Assembly: GCA_947462335.1 (NCBI GenBank) | Contig: OX381715.1 | Coordinates: 40,958,650 to 41,022,649, forward strand | Direction of reading: 5' to 3' | Length of the DNA: 64,000 bases | Origin: Harmothoe impar | Taxonomy: Eukaryota > Annelida > Polychaeta > Phyllodocida > Polynoidae | In this document: in pieces, positions 1-10,984 of the stretch | Numbering within the stretch: position 1 is the first letter of the stretch | Layout of the letters: the number at the start of each line of letters is the position of its first letter | Made by a program: the position numbers and the translations under genes | Notes under the pieces: generated by a model | The model's database searches: none | Seen by the model: the letters and a program-made list of their open reading frames with translations, nothing else | What the model was told of the DNA's origin: nothing

Positions 1-429
1 GGGTTTGCATGCCACCTTAGCACAATTGGTAGTACGTTTTTCAGATTATTTATTTAACTCATTTGAAGCATGAATCCACCTTTATTGGCATAGTCATATT
101 ACCTACGAAATATGTGAAAATGTACATTACTTCAATTCAGGTGCATTATGCAAATATCAACATTACTACTAATTGAGCAAGAGTGGGGTTCAAACCCATG
201 TTCTCCCGGGTGCTGATACACAGTAGCAGAGTAGGTATATATCTATAAGTAAACTACCAGGCTGTAGCTGTACAGTCGGGCCCGAGACTGGTGGACGATA
301 GGCTTTACCTCAGCATTGAGCCCTTTAGGTTTTATCCTTGAGCAGTCGCCACAGCACCTGCTGGCCGCACTGCCCCCTACCTCAGCACGCCGGTACTAAC
401 AGCTGATCCCCGCCTCCTCCTCTCAGTCT
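1..429. other. No gene recognised
   Basis: Mixed-composition sequence with no ORF of interest, no recognisable repeat unit and no RNA gene that I can identify. It leads into the degenerate tandem array that follows. Confidence 0.5.
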
Positions 430-1300
430 GACTAGGTGCAGCAGGCAGTGCGTGAGGCAGTGCTAGGGGCCAGGACTGCGCCAGTCACAGGTGGGGAACT
501 GCCCCTATCACCATCAGCAGCATATAGCCTCAACAACCACTTGTATAGAGCATACAATCTACCTAGGACTTCTATATAGGATCTACCTCTGATTAACCAA
601 TTCACACTTCCTCGACCAGGGCATTTAGAATCTCTGGACTGGACTGGCAGGGTACATGTGGAGAACGGCCCTGTCACTACCACCAGATACTAGACACTGG
701 TCACCTACCTTGGATATACCTCGGATTCTATACGACATCTCATGCAATTATCAGTTTCACGCCACATCATCCGGGGCACTTGGCATTCCTGACTTAGCCT
801 GGAACAGGTTGCTATAGGACCGAGAAGCCACCGAGCCCTGTTACTACCACCACCAGCTAGCCTGCATAGTTACAGGTCAATTACCTTGGACATATCTAGC
901 ACTTCTATATGATATCTTATGTAACTTATCAGTTGCCCAGGGTACTTAAGATTGCTGGCCTGGCTAGAGCAGATCGCTGAGATTGACAGGGCACTACTAG
1001 TATCAGCAGATAACCTGCAGAACTACACAACGGCTACTACGGATATAACTAAGACTTTTATATAACATATTATGTAAATTGCCAGTCCCACAACACGCTA
1101 TACAGGGTACTTTGGGTTGGTGATCTGGACTGGAGCAGGGTGCTGAGATTGACAGGGCATGTGTGGGGTGCTAACCACGGCCTGATTACCTGAGACATAT
1201 CTAGCACCTTTGTATAGGATCCAGCTCTTGACCCTTAACCCGTAACAATACTTCATCAAGAGCATTGGAATTTGCTGACCAGGCTGAAGCCGTTAGGACA
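430..1300. repeat. Degenerate tandem array, period about 155-175 bp
   Basis: A recurring block contains a 'cta..actTCTATATaggat' core, then a 'ccagggca/ccggggca' stretch, then 'ctggactgga' and 'gacagggc'. The core appears at about 571, 727, 903, 1058 and 1211, which gives periods of 156, 176, 155 and 153 bp. Copies have diverged strongly, with indels. This looks like an old satellite or subtelomere-like tandem repeat; an internal repeat of a transposon is an alternative. It has no coding potential. Confidence 0.6.
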
Positions 1301-1530
1301 TTGTGTTGAAAGACCCAATAATTGTCTGGAGGCCACTATATTGACCACTCATGCCCTCGAGGCTCTGCAGGTACTTAGCCCCCACTCCCCCATCTTCTTA
1401 CTTATGCTATAACCGACCTGTCTCCTAGGAGCTTATCCTCCTGAGGCAGGTAACCCCCCCCCTCATTTCAAGACCAGAATTCCTCCAGGGCATCATCACC
1501 ATCGCCCCCTGACCATATTGGTGATATTCC

Positions 1531-1562
1531 CAGACCAGATTGATGATATATGTATATATATA

Positions 1563-1651
<89 letters not shown>

Positions 1652-1695
1652 TATATATATGCCAGCTAGACCATCCCTCACAGACCAGATTGATG

Positions 1696-1760
<65 letters not shown>
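1531..1760. repeat. Duplicated (TA)n microsatellites
   Basis: There are two long (TA)n tracts (about 1547-1660, with interspersed TATG units, and about 1697-1760). Each is preceded by the same flank 'cagaccagattgatgata' (1531 and 1681). The pair therefore arose by tandem duplication of a roughly 150-bp unit followed by microsatellite expansion. The Ile/Tyr-repeat ORFs across it are artefacts. Confidence 0.9.
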
Positions 1761-1761
<1 letters not shown>

Positions 1762-4490
1762 CTACTTTCACCTGATATAAACTATGCTTTGATTTTTTTA
1801 TATCTAGCTATTGCTAGGAGAATTATGAAAAATACAAAATATTTGAAAATACCATTTTTACCATTTTCGTCCCCCGATTTTCACAAGAAGGAGACATAGG
1901 ACCAATACCATATTGCTATCAGACTTAAGGCACATAATTGCCTTTTGATCGGTAAAGAGCATTAGCTGGTACTATTTATCCCTCCTACCAAAATTGGGCA
2001 TTGAAAAGTGGTAATAATCTATTTTTGCCCTTTTGGAAGCGGCCATATTGGATTTGCATATCATGGCAGACACTGCATCTTCATTTTTCATGTTGAGACC
2101 ATCATTGACATTTGGAATCCAATTTTCTAGGGCATTTAAAGTAACGGTTTTGATGCTATGAATTCTCAAACCTTTTCAAATTTTAGTTTAAACAGGACAA
2201 TTTACCCCCTTGTATGCTCATTGTTCAAGTATATGCCTTTATCAAAACCTCCTAATATTGGCTTTTCCCGAAAGTTCAGGTCTGTGTGATTCAGGCCGGG
2301 ACCAGACATCCACACAGCATAGCTTGCCAGGAACAGGCTACATTGTGAGACCAGAACCAAGATCTCAAGAGATTTGTCTATGTCAGCGTACTCACAGAGG
2401 TTATGGGAACAAGTCCACACCAGTAACATCGCTATACCTATGGCCCACGATCCATGGCCGGTTGGACGAGGCAGAGCTGTAGCACCAACGAGCTTATATG
2501 GATATTATGGTTTAAACCCGCAGATCTCGGTACCCCTCCACCGACAGTCAGGGCGCAGTCGGGACAGGTACTCAGCCCTATTTATAGGAGAGCTGGGCCT
2601 TTAGGAGCAGCGACTACTGGGACTAGTCCCTCTGGAGTAGGACACCAGATCTACCTGAGTCAGGGGGTTTACAATTACTGCTACTACCGATGTGATAACA
2701 GCTAGGAAAACATAGTAAAACTCCAGTAGGACTGGAGAGCAGGGTATACATATGAGGTACCTTCATTAAAGTGATATATACACGGGGATATATATGGGTC
2801 AAGCCACCGACTTGTGAAGGTTTAGTCATTCAAGGCATTTTTAACATCATGACCCTACAGAATTGAGACCTTTGCATCAACCATTTATATTATTGAGCAT
2901 GTGTCAGAAAAAGTCCTAACATTTTTCGGGAAAAAATCTCTACACCTTAGATTTGGTATGAGGTGGTAAAAGATAACACCAATCCCATTTATTTATACTG
3001 GGAAACCTCTGGTAGGAGGAGTGGCAATCTGTATCTAGCAGAGAGTTATAAAGGAAACGGAACCTCTATATTATAAAGGGGCTCCTCCCAAGGGAGTCCT
3101 ACGTCACCACTGCTGTCATTGATTTGGCACAAATTGCCAATAGTTAGTAACCTGGCTTTTCCTCATCGTCTTCTCCTCTGGTCCTCCACGTCTCTCCTTG
3201 CTGGCTCATTAAGTTATTTACTTATTAACTTATTAAGTTCTTCTTATTTTTCATAGGCTCTAAATGACGTTGTATACCTGTATGAACCTGCAAGGGTACA
3301 AGCTTTAAAATCTAACAACAGTTATAAAGAGGTCAGCCCAAGTCTAGGAGGAATTGGCATCAGTGCATTGGAGTGAGCTCCCTGTTCAGCCCACCCAAAG
3401 GAGGATGTAGAACAGCACTATAGGCATGGATAGTAACACATAGTGCACTTATAGTGATACTTCTGGTTGGCCCATGTGCGCTGCCATGTTAGCTCTGTCC
3501 TCAGAATTTCTCACGTGATTTAGCCTGGGTACTCGACACACCACACACCATCGGTTACCACTAACAGGATCTCACACCCTGGGAGGGCACTGAGTCCTTG
3601 AGGGTAGATGACAACGTCCGTCCTACCGCCCCACTTATCAGAGGTTGGGAAATTTGACTACCCTATGCTTTCATGGAAAAGCTGTACATTGACTACCCTG
3701 CTCCAGCCCCTGTAGCTCAGGGCTGTCTGTGTGTAGGACCACCGTGTGCACTATTGCAAGCCTAGGCCATCCATAGTTTAGTGGAAATTCACCCTTTTTC
3801 AGCGAGAGAAAGTACCCAATTTAATGTTATAAACTTGACCGTCCTACTTATCAGGGGCTTGAGGACCTCTGAAAACCCCCCTTTTCAGGATAGATCTTAT
3901 GGAAATTAACTCCACCACTCTTAACAGTTGTACTGCAGTGGTTATCTAGTACATTGGGGAGTAGCCTCCTTGGAGGCAATGATACCTACCATTAGGAATA
4001 TAACCACGGACCCTCTACTACTACTACACAGGCAACACCTAGACATAGGACTCCACACGTGGGCACGGACGTGCTGAGAAAAGGTAGGTGGACGTGCTTC
4101 TGATGTTTCAAGGAAATGGTCGTCATCTTCCCACTTAGTAATTGATGGGTAGATGAGTGGGATGAAGGGTTATGTGTGTGTAGGCGAGGGGTGGTATCTA
4201 TATGATATCTTTTTAAGGACGGATGTCACTAAAAGATGATGTTTGTTGTCATGATGCAATGATGTGTTATATTTATTTATTTTTAAGAGCGTTACATGAC
4301 TGCAATAGGAGAGTCAGAAAAGGGAGTTATTCTAGGCAGCCAGGACTTTCTTTTGACTCTGTTGCCGTTATCTTTGTATCTGGGTATGTGGTAGTCTTAT
4401 AGCTAGCCACCGTCTACTGGGCTCTAAGCAGCCGACGTTTTTTGTTTGTTCTAACAAATTGAAAGTTTGGTATGTTATATCACTTTAAAA
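1761..4490. other. Intergenic DNA, no gene recognised
   Basis: About 2.7 kb with only short ORFs that resemble no family I know. No splice-linked exon series, RNA gene or transposon terminus was recognised. A (TTATC)n-like stretch follows at about 4494-4512. Confidence 0.45.
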
Positions 4491-6101
4491 AAAATCTTAT
4501 CTTATCTTATTTGGTAAACCGGTACAGACAGCATCTTGGATAAAGAAACGCTGGTTTATAATGCAGGTACATAATGCTCAGTGGTTAACATTGCAACATC
4601 TATGCGTAAAACATGCTGTAATTGGCCTTCGAGGATTGTACCTTAACAGGGCTTCTTGGAATAACAACTAATACTACACAGATGAGATAACTCTAGGGCT
4701 TAAAATGAAATGAGATGAGATGGGATGGTTCAGAACAAATTAAGAATGCATATACATATGTAAGAATAATTATAGGTACAATATATCTGAAATTGTCTAC
4801 TCAGGTACATGGCCTTTTATTACTAACGTTTGTCTACAGCTTATCTACTATCTATCCTAGGTTTAAGAAGCTTGCTATAACTTAAGTTTGTCTACAGTCT
4901 ATCCTATGTTTACACAGTGTGTCTACATTTAGAGTACAGATATGTGGTGGCTTATAACTATAATAAACAATAGCAGGTGTATGAAACATCAAAAAGAATA
5001 AAGTGTAAAGTTTGGTAGACTGAGCTGCTCCTTAGTAAGCACCAAATGAGCACTTCAGTCCTGTAAGATGAGAGGAAATTGACCATTCAGGTAACCTTTT
5101 AGTCTGGCTTTAAAACAGTTCTTTTCTTCTGGGTTCATCAGATGAGGGGGGAGTGCATTCCATGTGTCAATGGATTTGTAGGAAGGATTTTTGGAATGTC
5201 TAGTCAGTTTAGGATTTAGCTGTTTTATCAGTGGGCCATTGGCAGCTCTGGTGTTCCTATTCAAAATTAGGTCAATTCCATCTCGTTTGACTAATCTATA
5301 ACATAAATTGGTTTGCAAGTATTTTAGCCTAACATCAACCTTGGTGAATTTAACTCTTGAGTGAATCACATTAACATGGACCTCTCTAGCCTCTAGGTAC
5401 ATAGATTTTCAGACACATTCGAATTGCAATATTCTGAAGTACTTGTAGTGCGTTGAAATCAAGTTGGGTTAGCCCTGAGAGGAAAATTAGACTAGAATCA
5501 ATTTGTGGTAGAATCAATGATTTAAAACTGTGATAGAGGGATTCTGGGTGGGCAGTGGTCTTAATTGTCTCAGGAGCTAGACTTTAGGGTTCATTGCTTT
5601 ATTGGTCTCCACCAGTTGCTCTTGGAAAGGGAGTGTCTTGTCATGAATTATGCCAAGATATTTGTATGATTGAAGATTCTCTAGGGCAGCACGTTCTAAC
5701 ATTATTTCAGGAAAGTGACAGTTAGTCCTTTCAGAATAGTACAGTGTTTTGGTTTTTCCCTACATTTATGCTGAGACAGTTGAAGTCACACCATGCTTTT
5801 ATCAGCAACATATATCAGATTGTAGTGTTCGGCCGACGAATCCCTGGTCTTGGTGACTAAATGTTATGACTGTATCGTCAGCATACAGTGTGACTTTCGA
5901 CTGGGTTTGAACATAGTGTATGCCATTTACAAACAATATGAAGAGCAGAGGCCCCAATATAGATCCCGGTGGTACACTTAACTTAGTGTCCTGCCATTCA
6001 GGGAATTTATCATTAACAAACGTTCTTTGTTGCCTGTTCCTTAAATAGTTCTCAAACCAGTGTATCACAGTTACATAAAATCCTTCAAAGGTACTCAACA
6101 C
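4491..6101 (-). pseudogene. 5'-truncated non-LTR retrotransposon (LINE), CR1/Jockey-like RT end
   Basis: On the minus strand, 6101-5802 encodes the C-terminal half of a LINE reverse transcriptase. It includes VPPGSILGPLLFILF and the catalytic LYADDTVI box. The stretch 5801-5403 continues the RT thumb region with stops and frameshifts. The stretch 5402-5055 encodes the usual C-terminal tail (RLVKRDGIDLIL, then WNALP). A 3' UTR probably runs to the (GATAA)n-like tail at 4494-4512, a kind of short tandem tail common in CR1/L2-like LINEs; this 3' boundary is inferred. Endonuclease and the RT N-terminus are absent, as expected from 5' truncation. The copy is dead. Confidence 0.8.
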
Positions 6102-6567
6102 AATCTACGCATACTGCACCTGGTGACAAAAAGTGGAACTACCTAAAACCATGATATTTGCAGATTTCTCCAACTTATGTCATGATCTTCTTTTATCTGT
6201 CATCCAAGTGTTACACCTTGGTATTCTATGCATCCTGATCACTATATTTCCTACCTGCCATGCCCATAGGCTTATACAGTGAATAGATGAGAAATTATTT
6301 TGAATAATTCAGCATAATTTCATTTTGCCCGTGACCCCCTATTTTCTTCTTTTCAATATGTTCCTATTGATCATCTATATGCATGCCTGAATTTTTATTG
6401 AGATATTGTTGGGAGATTTTTTTCTGTGTCAAATAATGGAAAAAAAACATGATTTTCTCATGAGGGCCTATATGATTCACCCAGATTCGTAAACCCTCCA
6501 AAAGGCAAACAAATCCTGTGACATAGCATTTTTTCTTTTCTCTGTGTTCCATATGCATCAGGCTAAC
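6087..6567 (+). repeat. Dispersed repeat, copy 1 (about 481 bp)
   Basis: The sequence is closely repeated at 14605-15020 in the same orientation. It begins 'aaaggtactcaaca' and ends 'catcaggctaac'. Copy 1 holds about 65-70 bp (around 6207-6280) missing from copy 2. No terminal inverted repeat or coding capacity was seen. It abuts the LINE fragment at its left edge, so it may be part of a larger composite. The family is unknown. Confidence 0.85.
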
Positions 6568-6739
6568 ATCCCTAAGAGTCATTAAGAAAAATTGTTGGTC
6601 GATTTATAATCAGTTATATTGTGTTGAATACCTTTAATTGTTAAAACATGATATAGGAGGTCCATTTGAGCACTCCCTAAGGAATACTTTAAAGTGTAAG
6701 ATATTAAATCCATAATTGAAATTGGAAATAAGGTGCGTG

Positions 6740-7030
6740 ATTGGGCAGGAATAGGGCAATATGCTCTAAGGCACTATGACCATTTGTTGTCATGATGCAT
6801 GACAGTCCAAATGGTTCAACATGCATGATGCATGAATACAGCACTGGTCAGTTAATCACTGGCGCTGCATAGGTGCATCATAGCAACAGCATGAAAATAT
6901 ATTATTGAGGCATCATGCCATACTTAACCTTTTAAGGGATGCAGAGTGCTTTGAAGCATGATGCCCTTGATCATGATAAGTGAATGCAGCCCTGGCGAGT
7001 AACTTGCCACAGCTACAATGAAGCATCAAT
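6740..7030. repeat. Diverged 'GATGCATCATG' dispersed repeat (MITE-like)
   Basis: This stretch is rich in 'gcatgatgcat' and 'gcagccctggcgagtaac' segments and holds a 'cttaaccttttaagggatgc' segment. Similar material lies at about 19600-19735, 38405-38620, 39935-40030 and 50155-50300. Family members share an outer 'ccttaaagggttaa' edge. The remainder of 6568-7044 shows nothing recognisable. Confidence 0.5.
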
Positions 7031-7044
7031 CACAACCATACAGG

Positions 7045-7430
7045 TGTGGTGGTTCGTGTTTAGCCCTTTAGATTAAAGAATAACAAGGAACGGCAGTTTC
7101 CAGGTGCGAGAGTATATGCTTCTGTGTATTACTAGAATAAACCACAGGTATGTTATACTGTCTGTCCGCACAATAGGACTATGTGAAGTATCATGAGTCG
7201 AGTCAGAACTAACTGCCCGCTACGGGTCGTCAACACCTCTTATATAACCTGCACCGTGGTCACGTGTGCAGGTGAGGGTCGGCCACTCACCTGTAGGTGA
7301 TACACGAAAACCAGGAGAGAACCCGAATCCTCTCCCGGGAACTGTGTGCACTAACCGCAGGTGCAGGGACCGAGCCAGCTAACTAGGAAACACTCCATGT
7401 GGAGTAAACACATAATATAGTACCCCTACA
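7045..7430 (-). repeat. 3' LTR of element A
   Basis: On the minus strand it starts TGTAGGGG directly after the polypurine tract and contains a TATATAAG box (plus-strand cttatata, 7239-7246). It probably ends ..CCACCACA at 7045. The low-coordinate end is a guess because the 5' LTR is absent for comparison. Length is about 386 bp. The TGTAGGGG start is identical to that of element B's LTR, although the rest of the sequence is unrelated. Confidence 0.65.
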
Positions 7431-7447
7431 CTACCCCCCCCCCCCCG
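7431..7447 (-). other. Polypurine tract of element A
   Basis: On the minus strand this is a run of about 14 G followed by TAG, placed immediately before the LTR start. Element C has the same layout (AAAGGGGGGTAG). The tract would prime plus-strand DNA synthesis. Its length has probably drifted by slippage. Confidence 0.7.
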
Positions 7448-8845
7448 ACCCAGACAAAACTGGGTGGTAGAAAAAAATAACTAAGTGCTTTCGTAAACAC
7501 ATCAGATAGCCATGGCAACGTTACAGTTGTTGTCTACATAGTATCAACATAGGGTGTACATGGTATGTTCAAACACAGTTTTTGACGAGTAAGTAATCAT
7601 ACGATGGCATTACACTATCATAGCAACCATATATGACCCATGTAACATGATGTTACATACAAGTAAATAGCCGAATGGCTTAACACATTTCGACCAACGG
7701 TTCCTTTTGAACCAAACTTTAGAAAACCATTTACAGGGTTGTGTTTTATGTATTTATGATAAGCAATAAAAACCAGTCCTGAAAAGGACCCACATACCCG
7801 TACAGTCTACTTGTTTTAATTACATGTTTTAAAAAGTTCTATCTTATAAATTAGACAGAAACGGTGATGAAAACCTCAGAGTCTTCATAAAGACTTTTTA
7901 CATCATCAATACAGTTTTTAGTAGTGTGATAACTCAGTTCACACGTAAACCCGACACGTATAACACATACCAGAAAACCTTGACACAACAAAGTAATCCG
8001 CAGATTAACACAAGAACATCATACATATGGAATATACCACACACATACCTGAGTTATGAATACTTTTGTTTACCATATCGGTTGTCTTTTCCACAGGAGT
8101 CATGTCTTATAAATACTTTCACTCTGAACACTGTCCGGCAGTTTGTAGATAGGCTCCAAGGAACCATAAATATAGTCCTATGACTTACCTAGTAGCATAC
8201 TAGGAAACCCACACAATATGGTTATACTAATATAAGTTGTCTAGTGGTGGTCAGGGTGCTCTCCTCTTCTATTAGACGAATGAGTTAGGTGCTCTCCACT
8301 TCTTTTAATCCATAGTTAGGTCCCATAACTCCATCAGGAAGCAGGAAGTGTTCATATAATAATATAATTGTACCAGCGTAATATCAGGAACAATGTTTCA
8401 GTATCATAGTCATCCTGAAAGTCAGTAGTTTCTTCCAGTTTAACCCCTTCACCACTGGATTTCTTGTAACTCAATACAATTTTGTGCAATATATTGGCTT
8501 ACCGTGTGGAAGGGGTTAAGCGATCAGGAGAAGTGGATCCTGATTAGTGTTTACAAGGTAAAATGGTAGTCCTATTCACATAATCACAAGTAACAGCACA
8601 AAGAACAGGAGTACAGTAGTTGGTAGTTTTCGCGGTGATAATGGTAATCCATCAGGGTCCTCACATATGGTATTAAAGAATACCGGCAACGAACAAAGCA
8701 TCTGTCATGTCATGCATGATGACTGATTACACAGTTATGTAATCTGCTCTTGAAACACACAGTTTCACTCCAGACTATATCCTTTTAATAGGCTATAGTC
8801 TAACATAGTTTCCTATAATAGAAACTGCTCCAGGAAATTAATTCC
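7448..8845 (-). other. 3' untranslated region of element A
   Basis: About 1.4 kb between ORF3 and the polypurine tract, without credible coding sequence. The corresponding spacer is about 0.93 kb in C and 0.97 kb in B. Part of the excess is the nested MITE at 8440-8519. Confidence 0.6.
8440..8519. mobile_element. Tiny TTAA-flanked MITE (piggyBac-like ends)
   Basis: TTAA stands at both ends (8440-8443 and 8516-8519). Inside are inverted termini CCCCTTCACCA at the left and the complement of TGTGGAAGGGG at the right. TTAA target duplication plus C-rich ends is the hallmark of piggyBac-derived MITEs. It is nested in element A's 3' UTR, so it inserted after element A did. At 80 bp including the TTAA copies, it cannot encode anything. 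Confidence 0.6.
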
Positions 8846-10743
8846 CTAACCTAGCGGCTGCTCGTCTGACAGTAGCAGCGCCAATGCTTGCTCCTGAGTG
8901 CCGTCACACTTGTCAAAGGCCACTCCAAAGCACCGATGAAATTTCAGATTCATTGCCGTTAACCTTGCGGTTAAATTATCACATTCGCTGTGAGCAAATG
9001 CCATCCTGGCTTCAGCATTACGCCGATCATCCTCTATCTTGGCAGTCTTTTCCTTTAAGACATTCTCATTGGCTTTAATCAACAGTTCCTTTTCCTCCCT
9101 GTGGGCTCGTTTCAGACCGTGTGTGAACAGGCCTAGCAACTGTGTATTATAGTCCACAGCTAACTGTCTCTGAGAGGCCTGAAATTCGGTAACAATGGCA
9201 CCACGGGAGCGGGTGCCATAGCAGTGGACCTGGGTGCTACTGTCACAGTTTGTTGAGGTGTAACAACACTGAGACTGGCAGCCTTAGGAACACGCTGTAC
9301 GGTTAGGCTCTCCATACCCCGGGTTGGAGTAGTGGGAGACCTAGTATCCCTGGGAGCAGTAATCCCCATATGATAGGACAGAGGAAGAGTCCCCCTCTCC
9401 ATACTGCCCGAGCTCCTTTTTGGGTGCCCTCCCTGGTAGTCTCCATGCAAGCTGTCATGGGGACTCCCAGTACTGTCTATCAAGGAACTCGGACGTCTCC
9501 TGTATGCATCAGGATCATGTGATTCTTGCCTACCGGGTTCTCTCTTTTTGGATTTCTCCGTATAAAGAGGATCCGGATACTTGATGCAGTATTCCCGTCC
9601 CTCAGGGGCCTGATATTCATTGTAATATGAATTATCGATATCCTCCAGACTCCTGGCCTGGTTCTTTTTCCTCTTGCCTCCAGGGGAGGAAGATCGGGAG
9701 CGATCCAGGGCCTGGGTAGGTGCTTTATACGTCCCCCGTGTTCCGGTTCTACCTTCCGGCTGCCGGATATTAGAACCAGCCCTCTGGGAACTCCTGCTAG
9801 CACACAATGCAGCATACTCCTCGTCGTTCATGGCGAACTTGTTCTTGCCTTCAACTTTGGCAATCCGGGCTCGATGCTTGCCCTCCCCTACTTCACAGTA
9901 GTATGGTTTCTCCAGAGTTAGACTCCGGAAAAACTCAGTGTCCAGGCGCCGGTAAGCCTCCAGCACTCCGTCATGCAGTGCATTAACCCGGTTTCTAGCT
10001 ATACTGGCACCCATGTTGTGGCAGTCCTTGAGATGACGTATCAAGGTGCCACGTCTAGAATCCAAGTAGCCATTACAGGTACTGGATTCTCTCCCCACCG
10101 TGTTATCACAGTGGTATACTATGCCATGATGCATGTGGAATTCACACAAATGGCGTAGGAATCTCAGCTTGGTCACAAAGATCCGCTGTTTTGTCCCAAT
10201 CTCGTTCACACATGTGGAGAACCAGTTTCGATTTCTTTGATCGCACCATCGGGAAATAGCAAAGTTCAGCTTTTCCCTTTGCTCCCTTGTATAATAGGAT
10301 TCTGGCCAAACATTTAGCTGCTCCAACCATTGTTGGTAGAAAGCTGGCGGAGGCCTGTCCCGTGATGCATTCCTGATCCAGTCCTCGTCGTCGCTTAACC
10401 CCATGCAGTTTTCCTCAGGGGGACACCCGTAATTGGTAGGACCAATCGGGCAATGTTCCCAAGATTCGGGAACGAAATCACGGAACTGGTGATTTGCGTT
10501 CTGCCAGATCCGTTTTAACACTCCACTGGGAGCCGCCTCGTTAGAGGGATTGTCTTCTGGACGCTCAGTCACGTCCTTCCCCACTGGTGACGTGGGGCGA
10601 CTGCGCAACGGGCTCAAGCGAGTCGGATTGGCAGTAAACACGCCACTGGTGCTCGGTTCCGGTCCCCTACTGTGTGAAACCCCACCTATGGCCGCTGGAG
10701 GCTCGACTTTGCTAGTATCTCCACCGCTCTCGGAAACATCCAT
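8846..10743 (-). pseudogene. ORF3 of element A (zinc-module/coiled-coil protein), one frameshift
   Basis: The long reading frame is open from 10863, but the first ATG is at 10743, just downstream of a TATA-like box, and I take that as the start. The frame runs to a stop at 9160. A second frame (to 8846) carries the rest, and the two homologous parts are separated by a single frameshift near 9190-9200. Visible features are an SDDEDW motif, a RHLCEFHMHH segment (H-x4-H), a second C/C...H-x4-H module, a K/R-rich region and, after the frameshift, a coiled coil ending in a KFHRCFG motif. The first Cys of zinc module 1 is not present where B and C have it. Elements B and C carry full-length relatives. 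No signal peptide or membrane segment is seen, so it is not an envelope protein. Confidence 0.75.
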
Positions 10744-10851
10744 GGCTTCCGCAGATACAGTTGTAGGTTGTACCACTGTCCTTGTAGTAGTACTCTCTCC
10801 GGTGGGAGCTATTAATTTTGAATCGGCTGCGTTTTCACGTCGGGATCGGGA

Positions 10852-10884
10852 TCTCCCGCCCAAACCTTATATTCGCAGCCAATC
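10852..10884 (-). promoter_or_regulatory. Candidate internal promoter of element A ORF3
   Basis: On the minus strand there is a CCAAT box in reverse form (GATTGG, 10884-10879), then a TATA-like AATATAAG (10873-10866), then a GGCGGGAGA E2F/Sp1-like motif (about 10860-10852). The first ORF3 ATG lies about 120 bp further on. The same kinds of element precede ORF3 in element C. Confidence 0.45.
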
Positions 10885-10984
10885 AAGCGCGCCCGCTTAG
10901 AAGCATCTGACCTGATTCCTAGAACTGGGTAGCAAGATTACGTGGCCCGCGGGCTACAACGGGTTACAACATGTAACAGATACA

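Noticed and set aside
1425..1775. Several ORFs of Ile/Tyr/His repeats on both strands
   Set aside because: Translation of (TA)n microsatellite; no protein family.
7926..8183. 85-codon plus-strand ORF
   Set aside because: Antisense within element A's 3' UTR, no motif.
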